From Prochlorococcus sp. MIT 1223 (GTDB lineage: Bacteria > Cyanobacteriota > Cyanobacteriia > PCC-6307 > Cyanobiaceae), in NCBI RefSeq assembly GCF_034092465.1, contig NZ_CP139303.1, positions 1,330,865 through 1,394,864 of the forward strand: a stretch of 64,000 nucleotides of DNA, read 5' to 3'. The notes under the pieces were generated by a model that was not told the origin of the DNA, ran no database searches, and worked only from the letters and a program-made list of their open reading frames with translations. Shown one piece after another: positions 28,698 through 37,090 of the stretch. Position 1 is the stretch's first letter, and the number at the start of each line of letters is the position of its first letter. The position numbers were made by a program, and so were the translations under genes.

Positions 28698-29234
28698 TTA
28701 AGTGAGAGTGGAATTGAGTCTGCTTGTAGATAATAAATAAGAAACAATTTTAATTTCTTGAAATTGTTTCTTATTTATTATCCACCAAGCACGCAAAATA
28801 TCACCACTGTCTACAATAATCATTAAATTATGACTTGAACTCAGGGCAATATCAATTTTCGAAGGAATTCCCTCGCTAGAAGGGTGTGAATGAGCATTCC
28901 CTAAAATTTTTAGATTTTTAGAACGTGCCCATTTTTGAGCTTGAATCTGGTCAGTTGGGGAAATTAAAAATCGATTTTTTCTGGATAAATCTAATATTCG
29001 ATCCCTGGATTCTTTGGGGGTAATTGCATCTTCTTTGAATATTCCAGATTCCCATACATTTGAACAGGGCCAAACTTTTTGAATAGTTAAATTAATTTCA
29101 CCTGATGAGACTGCTTCCTTGACTTCTTTGCCTATGAGCAAAGCACAGCCTTCATTGGGTATTGCATCTAAAATTATTCTATGCAAAACATTTTGATTCT
29201 CTTCGGATAGTTCAACAAAGCGTGGAATGTTCAT
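28698..29234 (-). CDS. JAMM/MPN metallopeptidase (Mec+-like)
   Basis: A 178-residue zinc peptidase of the JAMM family. The HxHPx7SxxD motif is intact: HSHPSSEGIPSKID near residues 116-129. The catalytic-type Glu lies in NEGCALLIGKEV near residue 27. A Trp-rich WPCSNVWESG sits between. In Mycobacterium the relative Mec+ frees cysteine from the carrier CysO. Here the gene starts just before the E1-rhodanese gene (stop at 28698, E1 start at 28693), so a coupled carrier-activation and processing unit is likely. The carrier itself is not in the window. Confidence 0.83.
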   Translation of the reverse strand: MNIPRFVELSEENQNVLHRIILDAIPNEGCALLIGKEVKEAVSSGEINLTIQKVWPCSNVWESGIFKEDAITPKESRDRILDLSRKNRFLISPTDQIQAQKWARSKNLKILGNAHSHPSSEGIPSKIDIALSSSHNLMIIVDSGDILRAWWIINKKQFQEIKIVSYLLSTSRLNSTLT

Positions 29235-29356
29235 TAGTAAATCTTGAAGTTCGGTATCCTCTCTATTCAGGTTCGGAATTATCTGTATTGTTACCCTGGC
29301 ATAAAAAAGATTATTTCGATAGGCTAAAAAAAAGTACTTGATTAGAGTTTGCGTTC

Positions 29357-29713
29357 ATGTCAGATGCTCCTTCAGAGTCAAAAGAAGGCTCAAATACTAC
29401 TCAAGGCAGTGGCTTCTCCGAACGTTCCGGTGAGGTTATGAACAAGCTCAATGAGACCCTAAGCAAAATTGATTGGACTCAGATGGGTAAATATGGCAAG
29501 GCCGCAGGCATTGTCGCCATCGTAATACTTGCTCAAGTACTAATAAAAATAGTAATTGACACTATTAATTTCTTCCCAATTTTGCCTGGATTGCTTGAAC
29601 TACTTGGAGTTGTTGTTCTATGCCAATGGTGTTGGCAGAATCTTACAACTAGTGAAAAAAGAAATGCGGTGGTAGAGAAAGTTCAGAATCTTAGACAAGA
29701 GTATTTAGGTTGA
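29357..29713 (+). CDS. CAAD/CURT1-like thylakoid membrane protein
   Basis: A 118-residue protein with a polar N-terminus (1-25), an amphipathic helix (EVMNKLNETLSKIDWTQMGKYGKAAG) and two hydrophobic helices (about 50-70 and 75-92, IVAIVILAQVLIKIVIDTI and PILPGLLELLGVVVLCQWCW). An amphipathic tail (LTTSEKRNAVVEKVQNLRQEYLG) ends it. This is the CAAD fold shared with the CURT1 family, which in thylakoids bends membrane. Whether it acts in curvature or anchors other proteins is inferred. It is convergent with the kinase gene at 29714, whose stop abuts its own. Confidence 0.8.
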   Translation: MSDAPSESKEGSNTTQGSGFSERSGEVMNKLNETLSKIDWTQMGKYGKAAGIVAIVILAQVLIKIVIDTINFFPILPGLLELLGVVVLCQWCWQNLTTSEKRNAVVEKVQNLRQEYLG

Positions 29714-30604
29714 TTAACTCAGGTAAAGGTTTAATTTCTTCATCATCAATAAACTTTGGTTTATATAAGAACCTCCAAATATATTTGCATGATTTATTAA
29801 ATGATAAAGATTATAAATATCAATCCTTTTAATTGCTAACTCAGACTGAGGAGATATTTCATTATATGCATTATAAAAATCATTAGTGAATCCACCAAAT
29901 AGATAAGTCATTGCTATATCGACTTCCTTGTCTGCCCAATAAGAAGCAGGGTCAAACAAAATACCTTTATTATTTTTATTAGTTGCAACATTACCTCCCC
30001 ATAAATCACCATGAACTAAAGCAGGTTTGGGGTCATGTTGATTTAAAAAGGATATTACTTTGCCTAAAAATCTTTGGAAATCACCATTTATTTTTCCTTG
30101 TTTTGCGGCTAGAGATAGTTGTGGCTTTAATCTAAATTCTACAAAAAACTCCCCCCAATTCTTCATCCATCCTCCTTTTTGCAAATTTGAACCTATAAAT
30201 CCATCATTTGGCCATCCAAATTTTTCTTGGTTATTATTTTCAGAATTCTTATGAAGCATAGCCAGACCTTTTCCTAAATTAGTTTGATTTCTATTTCTTA
30301 GATCCAACCAAGGTAAAAGCAGTATGGAGAATTGGTTTAATTGTTTTATGCTAATTGGGTGGGGTATTTCAAGGAGCTCTTTATTAGCAAATTTTGTAAG
30401 TTCTTCTAAGCACTGAACTTCGAACTTAAGCATTTCAAATTTTTCTTTAGCAGTTGTCTTTGCAAAAAAGTGTTTTCCATTTTTCAGTTCTATATGCCAG
30501 GATTTATGGATACTTCCTCCAGAAACAGGAACGATTGTTTTTATTTCTGTTTCTGGGAAAATGTTTTTTTCCTTTCTCAGTTCATTAACAATTAACTCTT
30601 GCAT
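29714..30604 (-). CDS. Fructosamine/ketosamine-3-kinase family protein
   Basis: A 296-residue kinase of the FN3K family, which phosphorylates ketosamines made by glycation of protein amines and so reverses them. Motifs: VSGGSIHKSWHIELKNGKHFFAKT near residue 27 with the ATP-binding lysine, GLAMLHKNS near 128, and the catalytic VHGDLWGGNVATNKNNKGILFDPASYWADKEVDIAMTYLFGGF near 197-240, with HGDLWxxN and DP in place. The start is 31 nt from the divergent carotenoid-family gene, so the two share a short promoter region. Confidence 0.87.
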   Translation of the reverse strand: MQELIVNELRKEKNIFPETEIKTIVPVSGGSIHKSWHIELKNGKHFFAKTTAKEKFEMLKFEVQCLEELTKFANKELLEIPHPISIKQLNQFSILLLPWLDLRNRNQTNLGKGLAMLHKNSENNNQEKFGWPNDGFIGSNLQKGGWMKNWGEFFVEFRLKPQLSLAAKQGKINGDFQRFLGKVISFLNQHDPKPALVHGDLWGGNVATNKNNKGILFDPASYWADKEVDIAMTYLFGGFTNDFYNAYNEISPQSELAIKRIDIYNLYHLINHANIFGGSYINQSLLMMKKLNLYLS

Positions 30605-30635
30605 TGATTATTGTTTAATTTTTAAAATTTATTGA

Positions 30636-32153
30636 ATGATACAAGACGAATCAGTAATTGTTGTTGGAGGCGGCATAGCCGGCTTAACTGCGGCATCCTT
30701 ACTTGCTCACGAAGGAATCCCCGTAACCTTAATAGAAGCCCATTCCCAGTTAGGCGGATGTGCAGGTACTTTTCGTCGAGGTCATTATGTGTTTGATGTA
30801 GGAGCCACTCAAGTCGCAGGATTGGAGCCTGGAGGCATTCATGAACGATTGTTTAGATATTTGAATTCTCCTATCCCTGAGGCAACAATTTTGAACCCAG
30901 GTTGCTTAGTGGATTTAGTAGATGGTTCTGACCCTATTTACATCTGGCATGATCGTCAGAAATGGTTGGAAGAGAGGAAACAACAATTTCCTGGAAGCGA
31001 ATCTTTTTGGAATCTTTGCTCTGCATTACATAACAGCAATTGGTCTATAGCAAGTCGAAATCCTGTTTTACCTGTACGCAGTTATTGGGATTTTCGGTGC
31101 TTTATCCAGTCCATTCGTTTAGAGAATCTACCCGCAGGATTATTCACTACACTTTCGGTTGCCGATCTTTTAAAGTTAACGGGTTGTTATGCCGATAAGC
31201 GATTAAAGAAATTTTTAGATATACAGTTGAAATTATATTCCCAAGAATCTACTGAAAGAACAGCCGCTTTATATGGAGCAACCGTTCTTCAAATGGCACA
31301 GGAACCTCTTGGCTTATGGCATTTATCAGGTTCTATGCAAAAAATGAGCGATTATTTATCAGCTTGTTTTAATCGGGATGGAGGGAATTTATTACTAAGT
31401 CAAAAAGTAGTTGGATTGAAATCATTAGCTCCAGAAAAGTTGTGGGAAGTAGAAATTGTTAGTAAGAATAATTCAAAACGTTTATTGCAATCCAATGATG
31501 TGATTTTTTCACTTCCTCCCCAGTCTTTATTGACTTTGTTGCCAATTCGTCATGGCATGCCAAGAAATTATTATAAGAAGTTAAAGAATTTATCTAAGCC
31601 AAGTGGAGCTATAGTTTTTTATGGAGCAATTAATCGTGAGGCTTTGCCCAGCAATTGCCCAGAGCATCTGCAAGTAGTTTCTAAAATATTTGGGTCGCTA
31701 TTTATTTCAATTAGTAGAGAAGGTGATGGGCGAGCTCCACTAAGAGAAGCTACTTTTATCGCGAGTTTATTTACAGATGTTGATGATTGGTTCTCTTTAA
31801 ATCAAGATACTTATCAAGCTAAAAAAGCAATCATTTTCGAGCAGATTACTTCTGAATTAAATTGTTACTTTCACTTTTCTGATGATGATTGGCTACATCG
31901 AGAATTATCCACCCCGGTCAGTTTTGCAAAATGGACTGGTCGTCCCAAAGGTATTGTTGGAGGACTTGGACAGCACCCATTGAATTTTGGTTTCTTGGGG
32001 TTACCAAGTAGAACGCCAATGAAAGGACTATGGCTTTGTGGAGACTCTATCTACCCTGGAGAAGGTACAGCTGGCGTAAGTCAATCAGCTTTAATGGTGT
32101 GTAATCAAATTATGGCTACTAGAGGTAGACAACGAATTGATGTATATCATTAA
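30636..32153 (+). CDS. FAD-dependent carotenoid isomerase/desaturase-family oxidoreductase (CrtH/CrtD-like)
   Basis: A 505-residue flavoprotein of the phytoene-desaturase superfamily. The Rossmann motif [43 protein letters not shown] begins near residue 7. The C-terminal FAD block is GLWLCGDSIYPGEGTAGVSQSALMVCNQI near 465. Between lie hydrophobic and substrate regions. It could be prolycopene isomerase CrtH or the C-3',4' desaturase-like CrtD. I cannot separate these by eye, and Prochlorococcus pigments fit CrtH need better. It overlaps the convergent tyrA by 4 nt at the stops. Confidence 0.7.
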   Translation: MIQDESVIVVGGGIAGLTAASLLAHEGIPVTLIEAHSQLGGCAGTFRRGHYVFDVGATQVAGLEPGGIHERLFRYLNSPIPEATILNPGCLVDLVDGSDPIYIWHDRQKWLEERKQQFPGSESFWNLCSALHNSNWSIASRNPVLPVRSYWDFRCFIQSIRLENLPAGLFTTLSVADLLKLTGCYADKRLKKFLDIQLKLYSQESTERTAALYGATVLQMAQEPLGLWHLSGSMQKMSDYLSACFNRDGGNLLLSQKVVGLKSLAPEKLWEVEIVSKNNSKRLLQSNDVIFSLPPQSLLTLLPIRHGMPRNYYKKLKNLSKPSGAIVFYGAINREALPSNCPEHLQVVSKIFGSLFISISREGDGRAPLREATFIASLFTDVDDWFSLNQDTYQAKKAIIFEQITSELNCYFHFSDDDWLHRELSTPVSFAKWTGRPKGIVGGLGQHPLNFGFLGLPSRTPMKGLWLCGDSIYPGEGTAGVSQSALMVCNQIMATRGRQRIDVYH

Positions 32154-33016
32154 TTATTGAGGAAATCAGGCCGAATTTCATGTGTTTTTTCTAATTTATT
32201 TCTCAAGCTATTCCAATCTTTAGAAGATATTGTGTCTTTGAACTCTTTTAAAGTCTCTTGATAGGAATTTAAAAAGTAGATGATTGCTTCAGTATTATTT
32301 GCCATCATTGACAAACCAAGTTCTGCATTACCTCCACCAATTCGGGTTGTATCCGCAAAACCACTAGAAGCTAGGGCTCTTGCTAGGTTTGAAATAGATT
32401 CGCTTTTCTCATTGTCAGCTGTTTTTAGAAGTGCGGCACTTACTAAGACTGGTAGATGAGAAATTAACGCTACCGCTTGGTCGTGATCAGCAGGATTTGC
32501 ACTTATCCAATGACATCCAAGATCGACAGCTAACTCTCTAACTGTTTGAAGGGCTTCTATATCAGTTGATGAATCGGGAGTAGTGACCCATGCTTTTCCA
32601 TTAAAGAGGTTTACTTCTCCTGCTTCTACACCTGACTGGCTTGTTCCAGCCATTGGATGACTTCCTACAAACTTAGGATGCAAATTTTTCCATATCTTTA
32701 CAATAGGTTCTTTCACAGAACCTACATCTGTAATAGTTGCATTAATTGGTAGTGCATCAATCAAGTTTTGATTTGGATTTAAAAGCTGGTTTAGCGGTAA
32801 TGCAAGTATCACAGTTGAACAGTTCTGCAGAATTTCATGATTCGTACTTATTAGATTTGCTAGACCTCTTTTTTTTGCTCTAGCCGCGGTAATAGAACGA
32901 TGAGTTAGTCCGTGGACGTTATAACCAACTTTCTGAAGGGCTAAACCTAATGATCCTCCAATAAGTCCTAGTCCAACTATTCCAATTGTTTTTGAGGGTT
33001 TGAGTGTTTGCGTCAT
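32150..33016 (-). CDS. tyrA: Prephenate/arogenate dehydrogenase
   Basis: NAD(P)-dependent oxidative decarboxylation on the tyrosine route. It has 288 residues. Motifs: TIGIVGLGLIGGSLGLALQKVGYNVHGLTHR (Rossmann) near residue 10, VILALPLNQLL near 69, ITDVGSVKEPIVKIW near 95, FVGSHPMAGTSQSGVEAG near 116, and a helical dimer domain with HDQAVALISHLPVLVS near 178. The cyanobacterial enzyme usually prefers arogenate and NADP; this is family knowledge, not shown here. It is divergent from the DinG-like gene. Confidence 0.92.
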   Translation of the reverse strand: MTQTLKPSKTIGIVGLGLIGGSLGLALQKVGYNVHGLTHRSITAARAKKRGLANLISTNHEILQNCSTVILALPLNQLLNPNQNLIDALPINATITDVGSVKEPIVKIWKNLHPKFVGSHPMAGTSQSGVEAGEVNLFNGKAWVTTPDSSTDIEALQTVRELAVDLGCHWISANPADHDQAVALISHLPVLVSAALLKTADNEKSESISNLARALASSGFADTTRIGGGNAELGLSMMANNTEAIIYFLNSYQETLKEFKDTISSKDWNSLRNKLEKTHEIRPDFLNN

Positions 33017-33091
33017 ATAGTTGTTTTGTTCAAAATGATCATCTATAGATCAATATGGAGATCAAGCTTCTCTTGATCTTAGGCAATTGTG

Positions 33092-34537
33092 ATGTTGGAA
33101 GCTAATGCTCATAATCATCTAAAAGTCTTATTGCAAAGTGAGACTTCAATTTGGCATCACAATTTAACTTTAAGTCGATTAGTTGCTAGAAGTTTGCGCA
33201 GAAGAGATAAATCCTTATTGCAATTACCAATTGGGAGTAAGAATTATTGGTGGCCTGGCATACTTATTCCTCTTTGTTTAGATAGTTCTGATGCGGTTTT
33301 GGTTCTTTCTTTAAAACAACGTAGACGTCTTTTGGATTTTGAATTACCTCGATTAAAAGATGCTGGTTTACATTTCCCTCTTTGGGAAGGATTAGAACCT
33401 CCTCCAAATGGAAAAGTTTGGTTACTGGATTATGCCGGTTTTTTATATGTTTTTGAAAATGGATTGTTAAATTTTAAGCAAATAATTATTCCGGAAGCAG
33501 AATTTCTTTGTGAAAGGCTGAGGGAAACAATTGCCATTAAAATTCATCATTTAGATTGGGAACAATTAAGAAGAGCTTTACCAGTTTTTGATTCAGCTTT
33601 TTTAGAGATTTATCAGAGAATTACCAAAAGAATTTTTATTCAAGCGGCATCTGAAGATGCACAAGTTTCCATTGATAATGGTGACCTTCTTGCGTTAAAG
33701 GATCTTTTGACGATTGCAGGATCCTTGCCTTCTCCGTGGCCTGAGATTGTTCATGCGATTAAAAGTGGTTGGGCTAGCTGGGGACAATTGAATCACAAAA
33801 CACTAGACTGGACATGGCATTTACAGCCTTTAGAACCTTTGAAACATATTCAAAGTCTTTTAAATAAATCGTCTTTTTTGATGCTTGCAGGGTCATTGCA
33901 AAATGATTTACTTCTATCAGAGTTGAAAACTATTCCTTGTGAATTAAATGTTTCTATAAGTCTTGGAAGAACAATTCATCAAGAGCCTATTCAACTATTT
34001 GTTCCTTATCGTCAGCCATTACCTAATACAGAGTATTTTGCAGAATACCTTCTGGATCAATGTCGAAGATTAATTCTTGGAGTTCCAGGAATTACAATTA
34101 TTTTATTGGATGATTTTCAGCTTAGAGCTAAATTAACTAGTCAATTGGCTGCAGAGTTTGGCAGGAGAGTTGTTCAAGAAACGACAACACCTGAATCTAA
34201 TGGAGTTGTTAGTTGTAGTTGCTCTTGGTGGTTAAAACATCATGAACAAATACCAGTACCTCATCAATTAATATTTGCCATACTGCCATTTACAAGCTTG
34301 GAATCACCGTTGCTCCAAGCAAGAGTTAATGAACTCAAAAAAGAAGGCCGAGATTGGTTCCGAGATTTATTATTACCTGATGTTTTAAATATGATACCTT
34401 TTGCGGTAGAGCCAATTCGCAAAAATCAAGGTAGAGTGGCTATTCTTGACGGACGATTACGTTCTAGAAGTTGGGGTGGGCTTGTTTTTAGAACATTGGA
34501 ACCATGGACTCCATTGGAAAGGTTGATGCCGTCTTAA
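33092..34537 (+). CDS. Degenerate DinG/Rad3-type helicase-like protein
   Basis: A 481-residue protein, starting at the ATG at 33092 (a GTG at 33089 is also open). The order of blocks is that of DinG/XPD helicases, but both nucleotide motifs are eroded. LQLPIGSKNYWWPGIL near residue 46 stands where the Walker A PTGTGKT should be, and IIIPEAEFLCERL near 131 where the DEAH box should be. The C-terminal half keeps the form of motifs V-VI (FTSLESPLLQARVNELKKEGRDWFRDLLLPDVLNM, then GRVAILDGRLRSRSWGGLVFRTL). It probably has no helicase activity. A structural role is inferred. Confidence 0.72.
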   Translation: MLEANAHNHLKVLLQSETSIWHHNLTLSRLVARSLRRRDKSLLQLPIGSKNYWWPGILIPLCLDSSDAVLVLSLKQRRRLLDFELPRLKDAGLHFPLWEGLEPPPNGKVWLLDYAGFLYVFENGLLNFKQIIIPEAEFLCERLRETIAIKIHHLDWEQLRRALPVFDSAFLEIYQRITKRIFIQAASEDAQVSIDNGDLLALKDLLTIAGSLPSPWPEIVHAIKSGWASWGQLNHKTLDWTWHLQPLEPLKHIQSLLNKSSFLMLAGSLQNDLLLSELKTIPCELNVSISLGRTIHQEPIQLFVPYRQPLPNTEYFAEYLLDQCRRLILGVPGITIILLDDFQLRAKLTSQLAAEFGRRVVQETTTPESNGVVSCSCSWWLKHHEQIPVPHQLIFAILPFTSLESPLLQARVNELKKEGRDWFRDLLLPDVLNMIPFAVEPIRKNQGRVAILDGRLRSRSWGGLVFRTLEPWTPLERLMPS

Positions 34538-34573
34538 GATTTAATTATCAACTAGAATATTCTGAGGGGATTC

Positions 34574-34822
34574 ATGGGAGAAGCTCGACGTAGGGCTGAA
34601 AAAAAGGAGTTTCCTTTCAGCAAAAACAAGCAGCCAAGAAAAAGTGACTCTTCTCAGAGAATTTTTTCTTGGCTTCCTATTACCGAAGAGCAAGAGCAAT
34701 TATTTATCGAACTCTCCATTAAAGGAGCTTGGTTTGGAATAGGTCTTTTAGTTTTACTTTGGGTCGTAGTTCGTTTTATTGGTCCTGCAGCTGGTTGGTG
34801 GATTCCAGCTGATTTGCATTAG
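34574..34822 (+). CDS. DUF2839 family membrane protein
   Basis: An 82-residue protein beginning MGEARRRAEKKEF, the typical start of the DUF2839 family of cyanobacteria and plastids. It has a basic N-terminus (1-35), a soluble segment with SWLPITEEQEQ, and one transmembrane helix (about 52-75, GAWFGIGLLVLLWVVVRFIG) ending in GWWIPADLH. Function unknown. A likely Shine-Dalgarno GAGGGG lies 8 nt before the ATG. It follows the helicase-like gene by 36 nt and is convergent with recA. Confidence 0.8.
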   Translation: MGEARRRAEKKEFPFSKNKQPRKSDSSQRIFSWLPITEEQEQLFIELSIKGAWFGIGLLVLLWVVVRFIGPAAGWWIPADLH

Positions 34823-34886
34823 CAATTTCATTAGGATGTAGCGATTAACTTTTCCTCATTTATCTCATTCATACTCTCCATTTTAT

Positions 34887-36023
34887 TTAAGCAGCCGTAG
34901 CTATTTTACTATTTACAATTGGTGGTGTTTTTTGTGCAACCGCAGCTATTGGTTTCATTGAATTAGAGCTAACTTCTGAACCTTCTGTGAGTTTTTGCTT
35001 TACTAATACTTCAATTTGTTTTTTGGATTCTGGGTTTTCTTCAAGCCAACTAATTGTATTGTCTCGACCTTGACCAATGTTATCGCCTTTATAGCTATAC
35101 CATGCACCTTTTCTAGTTACGATATTAGTTTCTTCTGCTAAGTCGAGTAAACAACCAACGGTACTTATTCCTTGACCAAATAGAATGTCAAACTCTGCGA
35201 TTCGGAATGGTGGTGCAACTTTGTTCTTGGCTACTTTGACTTTTGCTCGTATTCCGTATTCTTCAGTTCCTCTTTTCAGAGTTTGAATGCGACGTATATC
35301 GAGTCTGACAGATGCATAAAACTTAAGAGCATTTCCTCCAGTTGTTGTTTCTGGATTTCCATAAGTGATACCAATCTTTAGGCGTAATTGGTTTAGGAAA
35401 ATGACTGTGCAACCTGATTTCCCAATATTGCCTGTGATTTTGCGCATCGCTTGACTCATTAGTCGCGCCTGACTTCCTACTGCGTGATCACCCATTTCTC
35501 CTTCAATTTCTGATCTTGGGGTTAGTGCTGCTACAGAGTCAACAACTACTAAATCGACGGCTGCAGAACGTACAAGTTGATCGACAATTTCCAATGCCAT
35601 CTCGCCTGTATCTGGTTGCGAAACAAGAAGATTCTCTACATCTACTCCCAGAGCTGCTGCATATACAGGATCCAATGCGTGCTCTGCATCAACAAAGGCT
35701 GCTACTCCACCATTCCTTTGTACTTCGGCTATTGCATGCAAGGTTAATGTTGTTTTACCAGAGCTTTCTGGCCCATAAACTTCAACTACTCTTCCTTTCG
35801 GATAACCTCCCCCGAGTGCAAGGTCTAACGTAAGAGCACCTGTGGATATCGTTTCTACTCTCATCTTCGAGGCATCTCCTAGGCGCATGATCGATCCTTT
35901 GCCGAAGTTTCGTTCTATTTGCCCTAGTACGAGATTTAATGCTTTTTCTTTTTCTCCAGACTTTGAATTAACTGGTAGCTTTCCGTTACTTGTGGATGGA
36001 TTGGTGTTTGCTTCGGTTTTCAT
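34887..36023 (-). CDS. recA: Recombinase RecA
   Basis: ATP-dependent strand-exchange protein and co-protease for LexA. It has 378 residues. Walker [24 protein letters not shown] is near residue 80, Walker [11 protein letters not shown] near 158, then the L2/DNA loop area [32 protein letters not shown] near 210-242. A long variable tail ends in [18 protein letters not shown] 14-nt LexA-box-like palindrome lies about 36 nt before the start codon. The gene is downstream of the HAD gene, in the same direction. Confidence 0.97.
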   Translation of the reverse strand: MKTEANTNPSTSNGKLPVNSKSGEKEKALNLVLGQIERNFGKGSIMRLGDASKMRVETISTGALTLDLALGGGYPKGRVVEVYGPESSGKTTLTLHAIAEVQRNGGVAAFVDAEHALDPVYAAALGVDVENLLVSQPDTGEMALEIVDQLVRSAAVDLVVVDSVAALTPRSEIEGEMGDHAVGSQARLMSQAMRKITGNIGKSGCTVIFLNQLRLKIGITYGNPETTTGGNALKFYASVRLDIRRIQTLKRGTEEYGIRAKVKVAKNKVAPPFRIAEFDILFGQGISTVGCLLDLAEETNIVTRKGAWYSYKGDNIGQGRDNTISWLEENPESKKQIEVLVKQKLTEGSEVSSNSMKPIAAVAQKTPPIVNSKIATAA

Positions 36024-36058
36024 GATGTTTTATGGCCTTTAATAGCAATATTTTGATT

Positions 36059-36072
36059 AGTACAGGCGTACG
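36059..36072. promoter_or_regulatory. Probable LexA (SOS) box of recA
   Basis: AGTACAGGCGTACG is a GTAC-N4-GTAC palindrome that matches the published cyanobacterial LexA box (RGTACNNNDGTWCB) with one deviation on either strand. It lies between the HAD gene and recA, 36 nt from the recA start codon, where a repressor site would be expected. It would allow SOS induction of recA. Confidence 0.65.
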
Positions 36073-36080
36073 CTAGCTAA

Positions 36081-36860
36081 TTAATGCCACTTCGCCAAGG
36101 GCTTTATGAATGTTTTGGGCTCTAGCAAGTAAATGCCTTCGGGGAGATTCTTGCAATCACTTGGCTTCAGATAGCCCCAACTTGCTAAGAAGCAAGGTAC
36201 CGTATCTAAATTTGGAGTAATTAAAACTTTCTCAAGAGTGGATCTTCGGTCTTCTATGAAGCCCCTTATAGTTCGATTGCAAGACATTTCAAGTAATACT
36301 TCTGTTTTGCTTCCTGCTTCATAGCCAAATAAAAAATCTACACTTATCTGGAGTGAATTTAGTATCTCAGATGTGAATTTTTTACTTTTAGTTGTCAGGA
36401 TAGCAATCTCAATTCCCTCTGCTTTAAGACGATTAATGCGATCTTTTATTCCAGGAAAACCTTTGTGAAGACTCAGCCAATGATCTAAATTTCTATGTAT
36501 ATTCTCGTTTCTAATATTATCTAAAGCTTCTTGAAGTTGTTTCGCATTCCAGCCTCTTGAGATTAATGCTGTATCACATCTGTCTGTGTAATTCCCGGCA
36601 AAAATCTTATAATTTTCGGAAGATAGTTCACTATTAGGATCTATTAACTCTGTAGCAATTATCACCATTTCCCACCCATGATTCACCCATGGCCGTAAAT
36701 ATTTGAAGGATTCTGGAACTATAGATGGAGAAAAAGAAGCATTGATGCTTTGCTCAAGCAATTTCATGGATGCTTTTAGAGAGCTAGACCAATACTCAGC
36801 AATACCGTCAATAATTACCCCATCAAAATCAAAAACTAAAAGAGATTTTTTAGTCACCAA
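36081..36860 (-). CDS. HAD-family phosphatase
   Basis: A 259-residue haloacid-dehalogenase-family hydrolase, phosphoglycolate-phosphatase-like. Motif I is VFDFDGVIIDG near residue 9 with the nucleophile Asp. Motif II/III region: IEIAILTTKSKKFTSEILNSLQI near 149 and a late FIEDRRSTLEKV near 205, which fits motif IV. A large helical cap (about 20-130) is inserted after motif I, including SRGWNAKQLQEALDNIR. The substrate is not known. It ends 57 nt before recA, but the LexA box lies in that gap, so recA probably has its own promoter. Confidence 0.78.
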   Translation of the reverse strand: MVTKKSLLVFDFDGVIIDGIAEYWSSSLKASMKLLEQSINASFSPSIVPESFKYLRPWVNHGWEMVIIATELIDPNSELSSENYKIFAGNYTDRCDTALISRGWNAKQLQEALDNIRNENIHRNLDHWLSLHKGFPGIKDRINRLKAEGIEIAILTTKSKKFTSEILNSLQISVDFLFGYEAGSKTEVLLEMSCNRTIRGFIEDRRSTLEKVLITPNLDTVPCFLASWGYLKPSDCKNLPEGIYLLEPKTFIKPLAKWH

Positions 36861-36873
36861 TAGTTTAGAGAAA

Positions 36874-36945
36874 CTGGGGCGGTAGGATTCGAACCCACGA
36901 ATGGCGAGACCAAAACCCGCTGCCTTACCACTTGGCGACGCCCCA
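36874..36945 (-). tRNA. tRNA-Gln (TTG)
   Basis: Read on the minus strand it starts TGGGGCGTCGCCAAGTGG, has anticodon loop TTTTGGT with anticodon TTG (glutamine), T-arm GGTTCGAAT, and ends CGCCCCA plus discriminator G, with U1-A72 as usual for tRNA-Gln. CCA is not encoded. It lies just upstream of the HAD gene on the same strand. Confidence 0.95.
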
Positions 36946-37090
36946 ATAAAGAGATCAAAGCTTTAAGACTCGTCTCTCATTCGAAATAATGGCATATCTT
37001 AGATTCAACTGGGCTCGTTCGTCATACCTAATTCGGTTTTATGAGGGTTTCTTCTTTTTTTTGTTGCACTTTTTATGAGTTGTATTGTTC

